Shown here: one piece after another, positions 1 through 11,361 of the stretch
Layout: each line of letters begins with the position of its first letter
How positions within the stretch are numbered: the stretch's first letter is position 1
Source: Dipetalonema caudispina
Taxonomy: Eukaryota > Nematoda > Chromadorea > Rhabditida > Onchocercidae
NCBI GenBank assembly: GCA_013365325.1
Contig: JABVXV010000052.1
Span: forward strand, 234,985-298,984
Length of the DNA: 64,000 nucleotides
Direction of reading: 5' to 3'
Notes under the pieces: model-generated
Seen by the model: only the letters and a program-made list of their open reading frames with translations
The model's database searches: none
Told to the model about the DNA's origin: nothing
Position numbers and translations under genes: made by a program

Positions 1-2880
1 GCATAGAACTCTCGAAATCAGCGCTCTTGTCGATTACTCTAAAGTTTAGAATAGATTATGATAATTGAGCATTCTTCATAATTCTTTTATTTCACCCAAT
101 AACAATTCTTCCAATGAGCAAATAGAATACAGCGAGTAGGAACTATTATCGTAAATTTCAACCCCAAATTAGTCTAAAACACTATTTTCAATATATTTTC
201 AATTACACGTTAGTAATTATGTCAACAACTAATTACTAAAAGGTAGCGTTGTAATTGTATCCAATTTTTGCAAGATTTTCATCGTGTAGAAGTTCGTCTT
301 TCTTGAAGTTCTTGCAATCCACAAATTTTCACACATTGCAGATTTAAATCTTTTTTTAGTTCATTTGATTCTGATATTCTCGAAATTATTGAGTTCATCA
401 ATAGTAAAAAGAAAATAATAAGGTAATAGGAGGAATTGTACGATGAGTACCCACTGGTTGAGAGGTCACTCAGGGAACAAACTAAAGCCAACTATTTGTT
501 TGCATACATCACTCATCACGAGCTATACTTTGTTTGAACATTGACACACTTCACTTAACTTCATCTCAATTTCGTACGAAAATATAAACTCACCAAAAGA
601 GTGCGATTTTAAATGACAGAACAAGATGAAGTAAGAATTAAATAGATTTTTAGTTGTTGGATTGCTAAATTTTTACAATATCAGCGAAAAAATAAAACAT
701 ACATTACACTATAAATTCATTAAATTTGCAAACAAGCATAGTCGAAGATTTCAATTTCAAAAGATTTTTCGTCTTTCCATTGTTATTGAGATTTTAACTG
801 ACATTTCGTAATATTTACAGTCCACTTAAATTTCAATTAAAAAAAAGAAATTAGTAACAGTTTATGCACTTACATCCTTAAAAATCACAAAACCTCTATA
901 TATAATGTGTGTGTGTCTCATTTCTGATTGTAAATTCTGAGAAAATTCGGGTCATTATGAATGTTAATGGACATAAAATTCAAATCTGCGCACAAGCACT
1001 AAATGTCCTTCATATGTAGTACTAATTTATTAATTATGTGATTTTCATATCATTAGTTAAATTGATTGAACATTTCAATTCGAAAAATTGAAATTTATCC
1101 AGTTCCACTCCAACTGAGTAATTAGTATATTATAATGAATCATAGCGGATTAAAAGTTAAAGGTTCCATACTTTTTGATTAGCACTAAAAATTTGAATAT
1201 TAGAATTTGCTAGATACAGACATCATACGTCTGATAGATTTGATTAATTTTTTGCAACTGAGATATAACAAGTGTGTGATTGTATTTGACAACGATCCTT
1301 TTGCTTTTCTTCTATAAAACTGATAAATTTCACGATAAGATTGTTGATATTGCCGACAAAGATGGACACGGATAATAATAATGGCGAGGTTAATTCAAAA
1401 AAAAAAAAGGAAAAATTGAATGAGTACGTAAAGGTCAAAATTGGTCGCTAATATACAATTATAGAAACAGAAAGGAGACTGAAAAAATTTGAAACTGATA
1501 GTTATAATAAAATGAATGAATTTGTTAATTGAACGAATCATTTTTTAACTTTTTCTCACTTTTACGATGAAATGGAAAGATTCGCTAATAGCCAAACTTT
1601 AAAATTTCCCTAACATAAGCGTGAACAAATTGTTGAAATGAATTAGTAATCAGAAAAGAATTGAAAATCAAATCGATTCATTTCAGCGTGTTGTATTTCT
1701 CGATTTCAACTATGAAAATAACTATTAGTAAAATATAATGATGATCGAGGTTGAAAATCTAACCAGTAATTTTGGTGACATAAAAGACACTTATTAGACA
1801 ACTTATAAATCCATGGTTTATAACAAGGAATGATTAACGACGAATGAGATCACCATCACTGTCATCTCACAATGACGATATATTTATCTGTTGATATGGA
1901 AACATGGAAGAGAAGAAAGCTGTAATTTATGACCGTAATCAGGAATGAAAGTAGAATTTGTCAGATGGAATCTATCAATTACCTAATAATAGATGGCAAC
2001 GCAGATAGCCAGTTGTCACCTAAAAGAGAAAATAACCTTAAGGCTGAGTACAACTTTGTATGACAGAAGATTTGGAAGATCAGAACTAATTAAAAGTAAT
2101 TATGGATAGGTTTGGTAAGATTGTCCCTGATATGAGATTATATTTTAGTGACAATTTTCACATGCCACTAAAAGTTTTGATAAATTTTGAAAACGTTGAA
2201 TTTGGATTTATAAGTATTTTCAAGTGAATGAAGAAGAATTTCACATCAGAAAGTTATGATTATCGTCGCAGCACAGAACCAATGAGTTAGGCAGAGAATG
2301 TATTTTCTATGATTCGAATATTTTTAAATGGAATTGAAGAGCTATTATATTACAAAAGCTTCGAAAAACTATATATTTTTATTTCTGAATTATCCGGTCA
2401 AATTACCCGGAATGGAGGATTGCTTGAACCGTTTAGAAAGATTTCTATAAACCATTTTCAAATACTTTGTTTTGAAATATACATAATTTTTGTAAAATTA
2501 AAGTCTTCCATATAACCAGTTTATGTTCTGCCAGCAAAATATATGGTTAAAATTCTTTCGCAAAATGAGTATAATTAGGTCAATCTCTTCCATTTGGCAA
2601 TCCTTTATCAGAAAGATCTTTAATCTGAGTTCAAGAAAGTTATGGAAATTAGGGGATATTGGAGGAATAAATAAAAAGGAACTGTGAAAAATAGGAAGTT
2701 TGAAAGTCATAAAAATGTAAAATATAACCTCAAAAATTCAAACTTATGATGAAATTTATCAACTTCAAACAAAATCACACTATCTTAGTGAATTTGAAAG
2801 CTTCATCTTAAAGAAGTTTAAGACGGTAACAAACCTTGTAAATAGGCGAATAACAGTGTTAGAATAAGCATATATGCAAA
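1..2880. other. AT-rich gap, no gene seen
   Basis: I see no exon with convincing splice borders on either strand. Open frames are short, hydrophobic and AT-driven. A GT-rich stretch lies near 906-917. Confidence 0.5.
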
Positions 2881-3300
2881 ATTTTAGTGTGGCCTGCAGC
2901 AACCGTATTTTCAGTGAGGAGCGTTTTTCTATTCGTGTGATTGTTGCAAAAGAAGGTCATATACAGGAAAGTGAAAGGTCAAAGGTCACAGACACTGCTG
3001 ATTCCAGAGGAGTTTTATGGAGCCAACAATGTTTAATTAGTGTATGAGCGGTAATGAATAGTGATATGCCGACGATGAAACTAAAGAGAATAGTTGAGGG
3101 TGGCGCTTTAATGGATACACCAAAGCTATTGCTCTTGCGATCTTTCTATCGATGTGATTGTCATCGGATCTTTATTTCAAGGTTGGGTATGGGATTTATT
3201 TGATTTGCTAATAGAAGAGCGTAAGATCGAGTTGAATGACAACAAATATATGGACTACAGACCAGTGGTCAAGAAAGTACTTCAGCAAGAATATGCTACG
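2880..3300. other. GC-elevated island with a DR1 nuclear-receptor site
   Basis: Base composition rises clearly above the surrounding AT-rich DNA. The island holds a perfect direct repeat AGGTCA-A-AGGTCA at 2976-2988, the DR1 type bound by HNF4/RXR-like nuclear receptors, plus a further AGGTCA half-site near 2953. Two short plus-strand open frames exist: one from an acceptor-like TTTTCAG near 2910 reading EERFSIRVIV, and one starting MPTMKLKRIV near 3070. They could be exons of an unrecognised gene or the island could be regulatory. I cannot decide. Confidence 0.35.
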
Positions 3301-6205
3301 CTACTGTAGGATGAGTGATGTCTAATGAATGTTTAGTTGGAGTAGCTTTAGCTATATCATTCATCTGTACTTATACGAAAATAATAGAAATAAAGATATT
3401 GATGACAGCGATTTGGGCACTATGATGATGACACCGGTTGACAACGTTGACAATGATGACTGTGCCTGATATCTGCCTATATCTTCATATCCTCTACTGC
3501 ACTGCCAATTACTATACTGGAGCTGCGGAAGAAACAGTCCGTTGGTAACGATCGTTCATCCATCCCTCCCACGTCCTTTCCGTCTCATACCCCGAACCTC
3601 CCCGCCCGCCCTCATCTCGTACACAAATCAAAACTACAATAATGACTGACTAGTACTGATTGATGAATGAACCGGTTCCCAAGATATCCATCTACATGAT
3701 AAAAAATTGCTAGTCCAATTTACCTATTTTGTACTCACTATTAATATTGATCATAGTGTCACTGTCCTTTATTTCATCTTTGAAACCATTCCACATCACT
3801 CACAATTCATTACTGGTTTTAGGATTCAGTACAAATGATCTATACTATTGATTTCCGTGATTGGCAATATGTTACCGATCATCTTCAGTCATACATTCTT
3901 CATTTCTTCAAGCATTACTAACCTGAAGAGAATTAGACTTACCAAATTCCACTTCAACATTTCCTTCTTAATTCTTTCCTATTACCTCACAAATAAACAA
4001 AGTGTTGTATAAATACGACGTATACTTGCAATCATCTCTATATTTAATTAAGATTTATTTTATCTCGAATAGTGTAGTAATTTTTTGAGGTCATTTATGA
4101 TTCACATAGTGATGAATAATGAGATATTGTTTAGATGGGATATTGTTTCCTGTTTGACATCATCATCATTCTTTTTGATAGGTCATGCAGATATTTAGAA
4201 AGTGAAAAAGTGCGGATGATTTTCAATACAATATACTTGATAGAAAGGAATTCATAATGATTATGGTTTTTGGCTTTGGACAATGAAACAGTTTACGAAT
4301 TGTCTGATCTATAATTTGATTAGGATAGTGATTGTTATGGTTGCCTTAAACTGACCTCACAAAGGTATTTTTTTAACTTGCTCATGGGTTTTAAAGCATG
4401 GGAATTTTAACAGTCTTAATTATCAAAGCTTAAAATAGGTTTATAGTGCAATTTATAATTGTTGGAAATATGATTTGTCATGTATTTTGGTAAGGAAAAC
4501 TCGTTTCCTACTCAATCATAAATGAATATTTTAAATCATGTCAATCAGAAACAAATTTTTCCCGATTTTAATTTTCCACTTTCGAAAACAATACTAAATT
4601 CCCTTTATTTTCTTTCTTTTTTGACGGGAAATAAGGTTACAAAGGGTGTTTAATACTAACAATGTAATATTTTGTCCTGAAAACATCATCTATCTCTTTC
4701 ATATTAGTTCTTGCCCTCCTGTTAACGAATTTTCCGGAATAGCTCTTCTGACATCCGTCTTTTTCAATTTGTGTTCAATTACTCAATTCGGTCTTTTCTC
4801 TCGAAACAAAATGAAATCGCCAGTGAACAGCTAATTTTTAATGGGTAATACTATTACATGAATATAGGCCTAGAGGAAATAGCAAAGCAAACCATTTTGA
4901 TAATATAGGCTTGTTCAAATATAGAATATAATAAAACCAGAAATTTGATAAAAATGAAGGTAACTCTGATAACAGTCAAGAATAATGAATGAATTTTTGA
5001 TCGAAATCTTACCATTCTTGTGATTCAGTGAGATTCTATTTCGATCAAATTTACTCGTAGGTACTCTAATATGCATCACTTTCTTCACATTAGGTTCTGA
5101 ACAGCAAACAAATGATCCAGCATTTCACTTCACTTGTCTAATTTAAATTATTTCAATATCCCATTTTGTAGGCATTTCAATAGCCACAGTTACTCCCTAC
5201 GTAACATTATTATCTAACCAGTAGTTAGCTCAAATTTAATTCATATATCTTTTAAAACAATTCGAGTTTTGGCAGATTTAGTAAATTCGCAATTCAGCTT
5301 AAATATTTTCAAACAGTAACGAAATCAGAGAATGAGCTATAGCAAAATTGAATTAAATCAGTTTAATCCAAGTAAATTTACTGTTATGAAAGAGTTAATA
5401 ATCGCAGCTACACAATGATATTAGCAGCATTTAATTAATAAGATTTATGTTATTAGTGAGTAAATTATATTTTCTTTTCTCACCTGACCTATTCTTTATT
5501 TCTTTCTATCAGAGTGTCAAAAATTTCGTATAACTTATTAAGAATATTCAAGAAATTGTAATAGATACTATTTATTGGGAACAGTCATCCTCAATCTCAA
5601 TTTATCGGAGACAATCCTCAATTTCGATTCATCGGGAACAGTTGTTGTCCTCAGTCTCGATGAAATTAACAGTTTCTTACTGTGACCTTTTCACAGTATG
5701 CAACAGATATTGCCTCTTTCTCGTACCGCTCAAAACAAACTATTAAGCACAATCTATAATCAATGATAACAAAATTTCCCGAAAAGTTTGAAACCTATCA
5801 AATTCAAATTAATGTTACAATAATATATTAGCTGTAACAAAGAAGCAATAATAAATGATAAGTATGTAGCTAAACTGCTCTTTTCGAAATATTTTCAATC
5901 GATGATGAAGTTTGTATATGATTGTCTGTATTTGTTGCAACTAGACTAAATCAATATTTCTTCATGATTACTTTCAGATTTCAAGTTAATTTCAAATTAA
6001 TTGAAATATCTCTCATGAAATCCTTGAATAATACTTCACTTTAAACCAACCCGATAGATTATACATACATCACAACATGGTTTCATCGAGTCGGATTTTC
6101 ATTTCGCTCCCTCACTCCTTCATTTCCGTGGTGAGTATCGAGTAGATGGTATTGGGGTCAGGGAGGATTGTGGGTGATATGATTAGTGATAATGTGCTGG
6201 TTGCT
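3300..6205. other. gap upstream of the CULT gene
   Basis: No gene recognised. It contains a CpG- and pyrimidine-rich block (about 3540-3625) and an imperfect three-copy tandem repeat (5578-5662). A possible untranslated or alternative first exon with an ATG lies at about 6078-6130, followed by a GTGAGT donor. Confidence 0.45.
5578..5662. repeat. imperfect tandem repeat, about 28-bp unit
   Basis: Three diverged copies of a unit of the form GGGAACAG-TC-CTCAATCTC-ATTTATC follow each other. The second copy begins GGAGACAATCCTC and the third GGGAACAGTTG. It is an isolated minisatellite-like block. Confidence 0.55.
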
Positions 6206-6212
6206 TTTCAGG
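6201..6212 (+). promoter_or_regulatory. acceptor-like site before the CULT start codon (possible SL trans-splice site)
   Basis: TTGCTTTTCAG lies 16 bases before the chosen ATG at 6228. In nematodes such a site with no matching donor close upstream is typically used for spliced-leader addition. An upstream non-coding exon at about 6078-6130 with cis-splicing is the alternative. Confidence 0.45.
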
Positions 6213-6227
6213 TGTTTTCACAGATAT

Positions 6228-8038
6228 ATGTATCTGCTATGGTTCATGTGGTGTTCCATGTTTACTGTCCCTGCAGGTATGGTTTGATTTTCATCGTTGG
6301 AAATATTTCAAAATTAATCCAAAAGTTTTACCTTCCTTTAGAACATCGAATATAGGTTATTGTTTCCAATTATTGTTGTTTATTTGGAAAGAGTCAGTTA
6401 ATTCTATGGCATGAAATTTATATGAAATAGTTTACTCTTCAGAATCTGTGGCATTACTTTGTCGTAACTGCGGACGTGACATTGTCGAAGGTTCGACACT
6501 TACCAATGAGAAGAGTGTGAAAGCCATACGTTCATATAATATGACCATTTTGGGCCGAAATCAGCTCGTTCAAGTATTCGAAAATGCTGTCCGTATGTTT
6601 AAATTTCCTTTTCGAATTTATATGTGAATTCAGTAAGCTTTCAGATAATTTTATACGTATTTCACTTTATTCTTTGACAGCACCAACAGATGCTTCTTGT
6701 TGGTAGTTTAAAACGTTGATTAGTCTACAAGTAGTTAAACATCAGTCATCCGTAAAAAATTGATTCTTGGATGCAATAAGGTGTCAGTAGATTACTGTTC
6801 AGTTCGAATTTTTTCTCTATGCTATGCAATATTTTCATATCATTATTTTTTTATGAAGTTTTTTGCAGCTGAAAAATTCGATGTGATAACCGCTTCAACC
6901 GCTGAACTGAGACTTGCAGGTAAGGTAAGCAAACCCTGAAATTTCGTTTCTACATTTTCTTACCAAATGGTTTTTTAGAGATGAAAAGAAGGTGTCTAAT
7001 GATTCTTTTACTTGTTTGAGATGCTTTTTACTCGAATAATTGCCTCACCAATTAAATTTTAATTGCTTGACATATATCGCAACCTAATGAAATGTTAAAT
7101 GAAATCTAACACTATAAACTACATTGCCTCCCATCATTCAGTAATCGACACTGACTTTTCTGCCAATTCTTGGGTTGGTTTATTTCGGGATAAAATCATG
7201 ATAATGTGACTACTAAAGTGTGCAGAAAGTGTTTCGCAAAGTCACCTTAGCGGGATGTCTTATTGAAAGTTCTAGTCGTTTTCATACTTCATCTGGATAA
7301 TCATCATCTAGTTCTTGTATTTGATTAAACTGTACTCCTGAAGAAAAAGAAATGTATTGTTTTGCAGTCTTACCTAGCGGATACTTGGTGGCCGAATTAT
7401 GAGTGGACCGTTTGTGTGTGTCCTAGCTGCGGTTTTCATTTGGGATGGTATTATTTCTTGCTTCTGCCGTTTCATTTTTTTATTGACGAGATGCTTTGAT
7501 CCTTGTTAAAAAGAGCACTGTTTGAATTCTTTATTTTTTATATTCCAGGTATTTCCAATCAGGTAATATCCAAGCGAAGTTACACAAATCATTCTTTGGG
7601 CTTGTTCTGGATTACTTAATCAGTGAAGAATGTAAGGATTTATTTGACAAAAAATGATTTTTTATGGAGGTAGCGTGTGATCTGTATTTAAAAGTCGAAA
7701 ATATTTTGAATACTGGCAGGTGGCAAGCACCATTTCTATTATTTTTCTTTTTTCAGACGTTGATTTGTTGACGTGGGTACCATAGTTTTGGAAACGAGTA
7801 ATGTCGATATTTATTATCAGTGTGATGTATAATTTGATGCAGTCAATTTGCTTCATAACTATTAGGTTTTAATGTAATAATCTCAAAATTGTTTTATATT
7901 GCAAATTATTGTACTCACATACTTTAATAATTTAAGAAAGTAAACATCCTTTTTTCAGTGCATAGAAATTATTACTTGAAGTATAATGGAAAGGTACCTC
8001 TAGTGGATCTTACGGAATGTGGAGCACTACCCGCTTGA
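6228..8038 (+). CDS. secreted CULT-domain protein (cereblon thalidomide-binding fold)
   Basis: Six exons keep phase: 6228-6276, 6443-6592, 6869-6924, 7368-7447, 7549-7631, 7959-8038, giving 165 residues. Residues 1-16 (MYLLWFMWCSMFTVPA) form a signal peptide directly followed by the domain. Zinc-binding cysteine pairs are CRNC (C23, C26) and CPSC (C103, C106). The aromatic pocket that holds thalidomide-type ligands in cereblon is matched by W92, W98 and W112 in TWWPNYEW and HLGW, and the C-terminal SFFGLVLDYL segment also fits the family. There is no Lon N-terminal domain, so this is a stand-alone CULT protein, not an E3 ligase receptor. From the fold one expects binding of a cyclic imide or other small ligand outside the cell, but the natural ligand is unknown. 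The last exon contains an AAG-GTACCT donor-like site (see findings), so an alternative C-terminus is possible. The ATG at 6228 was chosen because it gives a clean signal peptide in phase with exon 2. Confidence 0.88.
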
Positions 8039-9677
8039 AATTTTCCCTTAAGGTTAAAGTCATTAAGTTTTTTTGTAGATTTGCTTCCATATTTTGAGAC
8101 TATTTTTGTTACATTTTTTGTTTGGCACAATATATTTTTTCTATTTTTTTAAAAGAAGATGTTCATTATGCAGATTACACATCTGCAGAAAGCAATGAAT
8201 AAGTTTGAAGAGTGCTTTTTGCCTTTAAAAATATTATGTCTGAAACACGACGTTTTCTTTAGTGGTCACTGTTTTATTGACTTTTTGATTGGATTTTTTT
8301 CTCTCTGAAAACGGGGATTTTTCAAGTCGTAAATAACCATGTTTACTAATAAATTGGTAATTAATACTGACAAAAACAAAATGAATCAGGACAGATTATG
8401 AAATATTTGGGTATAGCAAATAAATTCTAAAAAAAAGTGCTGGGATCTTATCACGAATTGGAAGAGTGGTTTCATCTTTTGCGGGCAGCATATGTATTAT
8501 AGAACCAAACAAAGAGAATATCCTCTGGATTACCTTTTTCAGCGTATGAACGTTAATTATCTTTTGTTTCGGTAACTGACATCAAGTTACTCAATAACAG
8601 CTGTATGGAATAATATTTATTTCAAACGGTAAATTCTAACTCAAAACTGAAACCCTTCTCAGTTTTTGGTCTTTTTTGCATAACTAAACTTAATAACAAT
8701 GCTTTATAAACCTATGTTAATTATTAATAACTTAGAAGACTCAAAGTTGTTTTTCAACTTCACTTTCTTTCAGTTTATTTTTGCATTGCAACAGTATAGC
8801 AGATTTTATTAAAATAATGCATGCATCATAGTTTGTCAGCAGTTCTTGGTGTTTATTTATAGTTGCATGACTATATTTAACTATTTCAATATTATATTTA
8901 CTATAAATGTGGGTTGTTTAATGTTTATTATTTTTTGAGTTTTTATTTATCACTGTAGTGATAGGACCGCTACTACTATTATCAAATATTCAACATATTA
9001 GAACTTCGTCTGTATTTGAATAACACTGGGGAGAACAGATCGGACAAACGACCCAAAGAGGAATCGGCAACAAAATTGGATCACGAAAACGGGGCGTAAA
9101 AAAATATGTATGCATGCTGTGGTCAATAATACAATAATTTATCTAATCTATGGTGATGGTATCCTTGCTGAAGCTATTTAACTTTTTTTGTTAATTTCAG
9201 ATTATGAAGAGTTGCTCAGTTCGATTATTTCTCAGCAAATATTATGTGGGATACGGACGGTAAAGAATTAATCATAAAATCCAATCTTTTCTATTCCCAC
9301 CGATCTTTGATTTAACGCTAGCATAGTAATTTCCATAGATGAAAATTTGTTATGGTCATTTTTGGTACTGAAAAATCGTTTTCACTAATTTACAATTATT
9401 TTGGTGTTATATGTCAGTCAATTAATGTCTCAGAAGTTCCACCAAATTTATTTGAAAAAGATCATGAACATAACAGAATTAATTCGAATTTTTTGAACGG
9501 AGAGGGTAAAATGTTTATTGCTCAAAACTCATAAAATCCCATCTCCTATTTTCTCTTTCAACTTGAAATGCCAAATAATCTAAAAATAAATCTCATCATT
9601 TCGCGATCAGCCAATGATTGACGCACACCCTGAATCGATAGAATGAATTCGATTACATCCAATTGCAGTACACACGC

Positions 9678-9744
9678 AAGATGTGATATTGTTTTGAATA
9701 TGAAATAGATGTACTATTTCATATTCAAAACAATATCACATCTT
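9678..9744. repeat. perfect inverted repeat, 31-bp arms, 5-nt loop
   Basis: Arm 9678-9708 is the exact reverse complement of 9714-9744, with ATGTA between. Transcribed, it would make a 31-bp uninterrupted stem. The perfect identity suggests recent origin or active conservation. Confidence 0.9.
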
Positions 9745-10783
9745 AAAATTGTACTCATTTTTGTCTTCGGATTATCTGCTATGAATTCAGACTTACAGCT
9801 GCTTTTAAACAAGTCGTCTACAACTATCGATTGACGCCATATTGTAGCACAAACAAAATAAGCTTATTGGGTAAATGTCGTTGATTTATTGTTTAGATAC
9901 ATCCCAGAACCACTAGATTCATCGGATCATCTGGTGCAATTCATAATCTGGTAGTAGCAAATTGCACTTTTAAGAGAGGCTTCCGATATGCACCAATCTT
10001 AATATTCTGAAAGTCAGTTCTTAAAAGCATTTTCAAAGTTTCAAGGGATCCAATAAATTTGGAAGATATTTAATTTGTAGCATTGCTTAGATCAAGAAAT
10101 GTTAAATTTGAGACGTATCATTACGAAAGCACTGGACAGAACCATCATTCCGGAACGATAATTTCGATGAATCAACTCTTATTTATAACTTAGAATGTGC
10201 CATACGAGAGATTAGAATTAAAGAGGTTAAATTAGCATTTTCTGAATGATGTACCTGATACAATATGTTATATTCAATTGGAGAAAGATGACTACTCTCA
10301 AGGACATATATTTCATATGGGGAAAATCCACCTCGCATTTATGAAGATTGGATTACATGATTTGAATTCATATTTGGTAACTTTTTTGAAATTGCTGAAC
10401 GACTTAAAGATATTACATAGGTTGTGTAGTCCCTGTCATCATCTCTTTTTTTCTATTTTGCAAAATATACAACTATCATAGAGTTTTAAAGTTGAATAAA
10501 AACGAATCAATAAAGACATTTTTCGGCAAATTCAAAACATATTAGATATAACAATTCTTCCATTTAATGGATATGATAAAACAAAGAAATATACTGATTG
10601 AAGTACCATATTTCGGCAATCAATACCAAAGCATTCGCTTGAAATGTGCCAATATGAGGATTGTATAGGTTGAAAAAAAGGTTAATTTCTGAAACGTAAG
10701 ATTGGAGACAATTAAACAAGTCATATGAAATTTCTTAAGTGCTACCAATTGAAGCTATTTTATAAGATTACAAACAACTAAAG

Positions 10784-10810
10784 TTTTTTTTTTTTTTTTT
10801 TTTTTTTTTT
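10784..10810. repeat. poly-T homopolymer, 27 nt
   Basis: An uninterrupted run of T, possibly the trace of an old poly-A insertion on the minus strand or slippage. Confidence 0.85.
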
Positions 10811-11361
10811 GCATTAACTGTTTCTGTAGTCTGTAAAGGTGGTATTTTTAACACAGAAATAGTTCTAAAAACTACGGAAGTTGAAAGTTGCAATCAAAAA
10901 ATCCACTACGAATTTTGTTTAAAATCCGTCGAAAAATTAAAATTTCATCATGGTTTATTAAGGATGAAAAGAACTCTTCGGTAAACTATTTCTTTTTATC
11001 ACTTTTCGCTTTCTATCATTTGATACCTACATTTTAAATCCCCAAGTTCCTACAAATCTTAGATATGAAAATTCTGCATTAGTTTAGTACTATATTGTAG
11101 AGCTCAAATGAAAGTTATAGGATAAAAAATTAACAAAAAAAAAAAAAAAAATTAATAAGTGGAAAAAAGCATTACAGTTACGAGTTCTTTCTTTTTGTGC
11201 AGTAAAGCAGCTAACTTAAAACTTTTGCAAATCAAACAAAGATGAACAATTAGCAATAATTTGTCAAACACAGTCAATCAATCAATTGCTGCCACTCTTA
11301 TCTATTACTATCATTAATAATTCTCCTCACTAATTTGCAGTGATAACAAAAATTTGTTTGA

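Larger units (their letters stand above)
8039..11361. other. gap between the CULT and type I membrane genes
   Basis: No full gene. It holds two plus-strand exon-like stretches (about 8954-9098 and 9200-9258), a perfect 31-bp inverted repeat (9678-9744), a 27-nt poly-T run (10784-10810) and poly-A near 11138. Confidence 0.45.

Noticed and set aside
6146..6355. Plus-strand 69-codon frame overlapping the CULT signal-peptide exon
   Set aside because: The other frame gives a signal peptide that continues in phase into the CULT domain.
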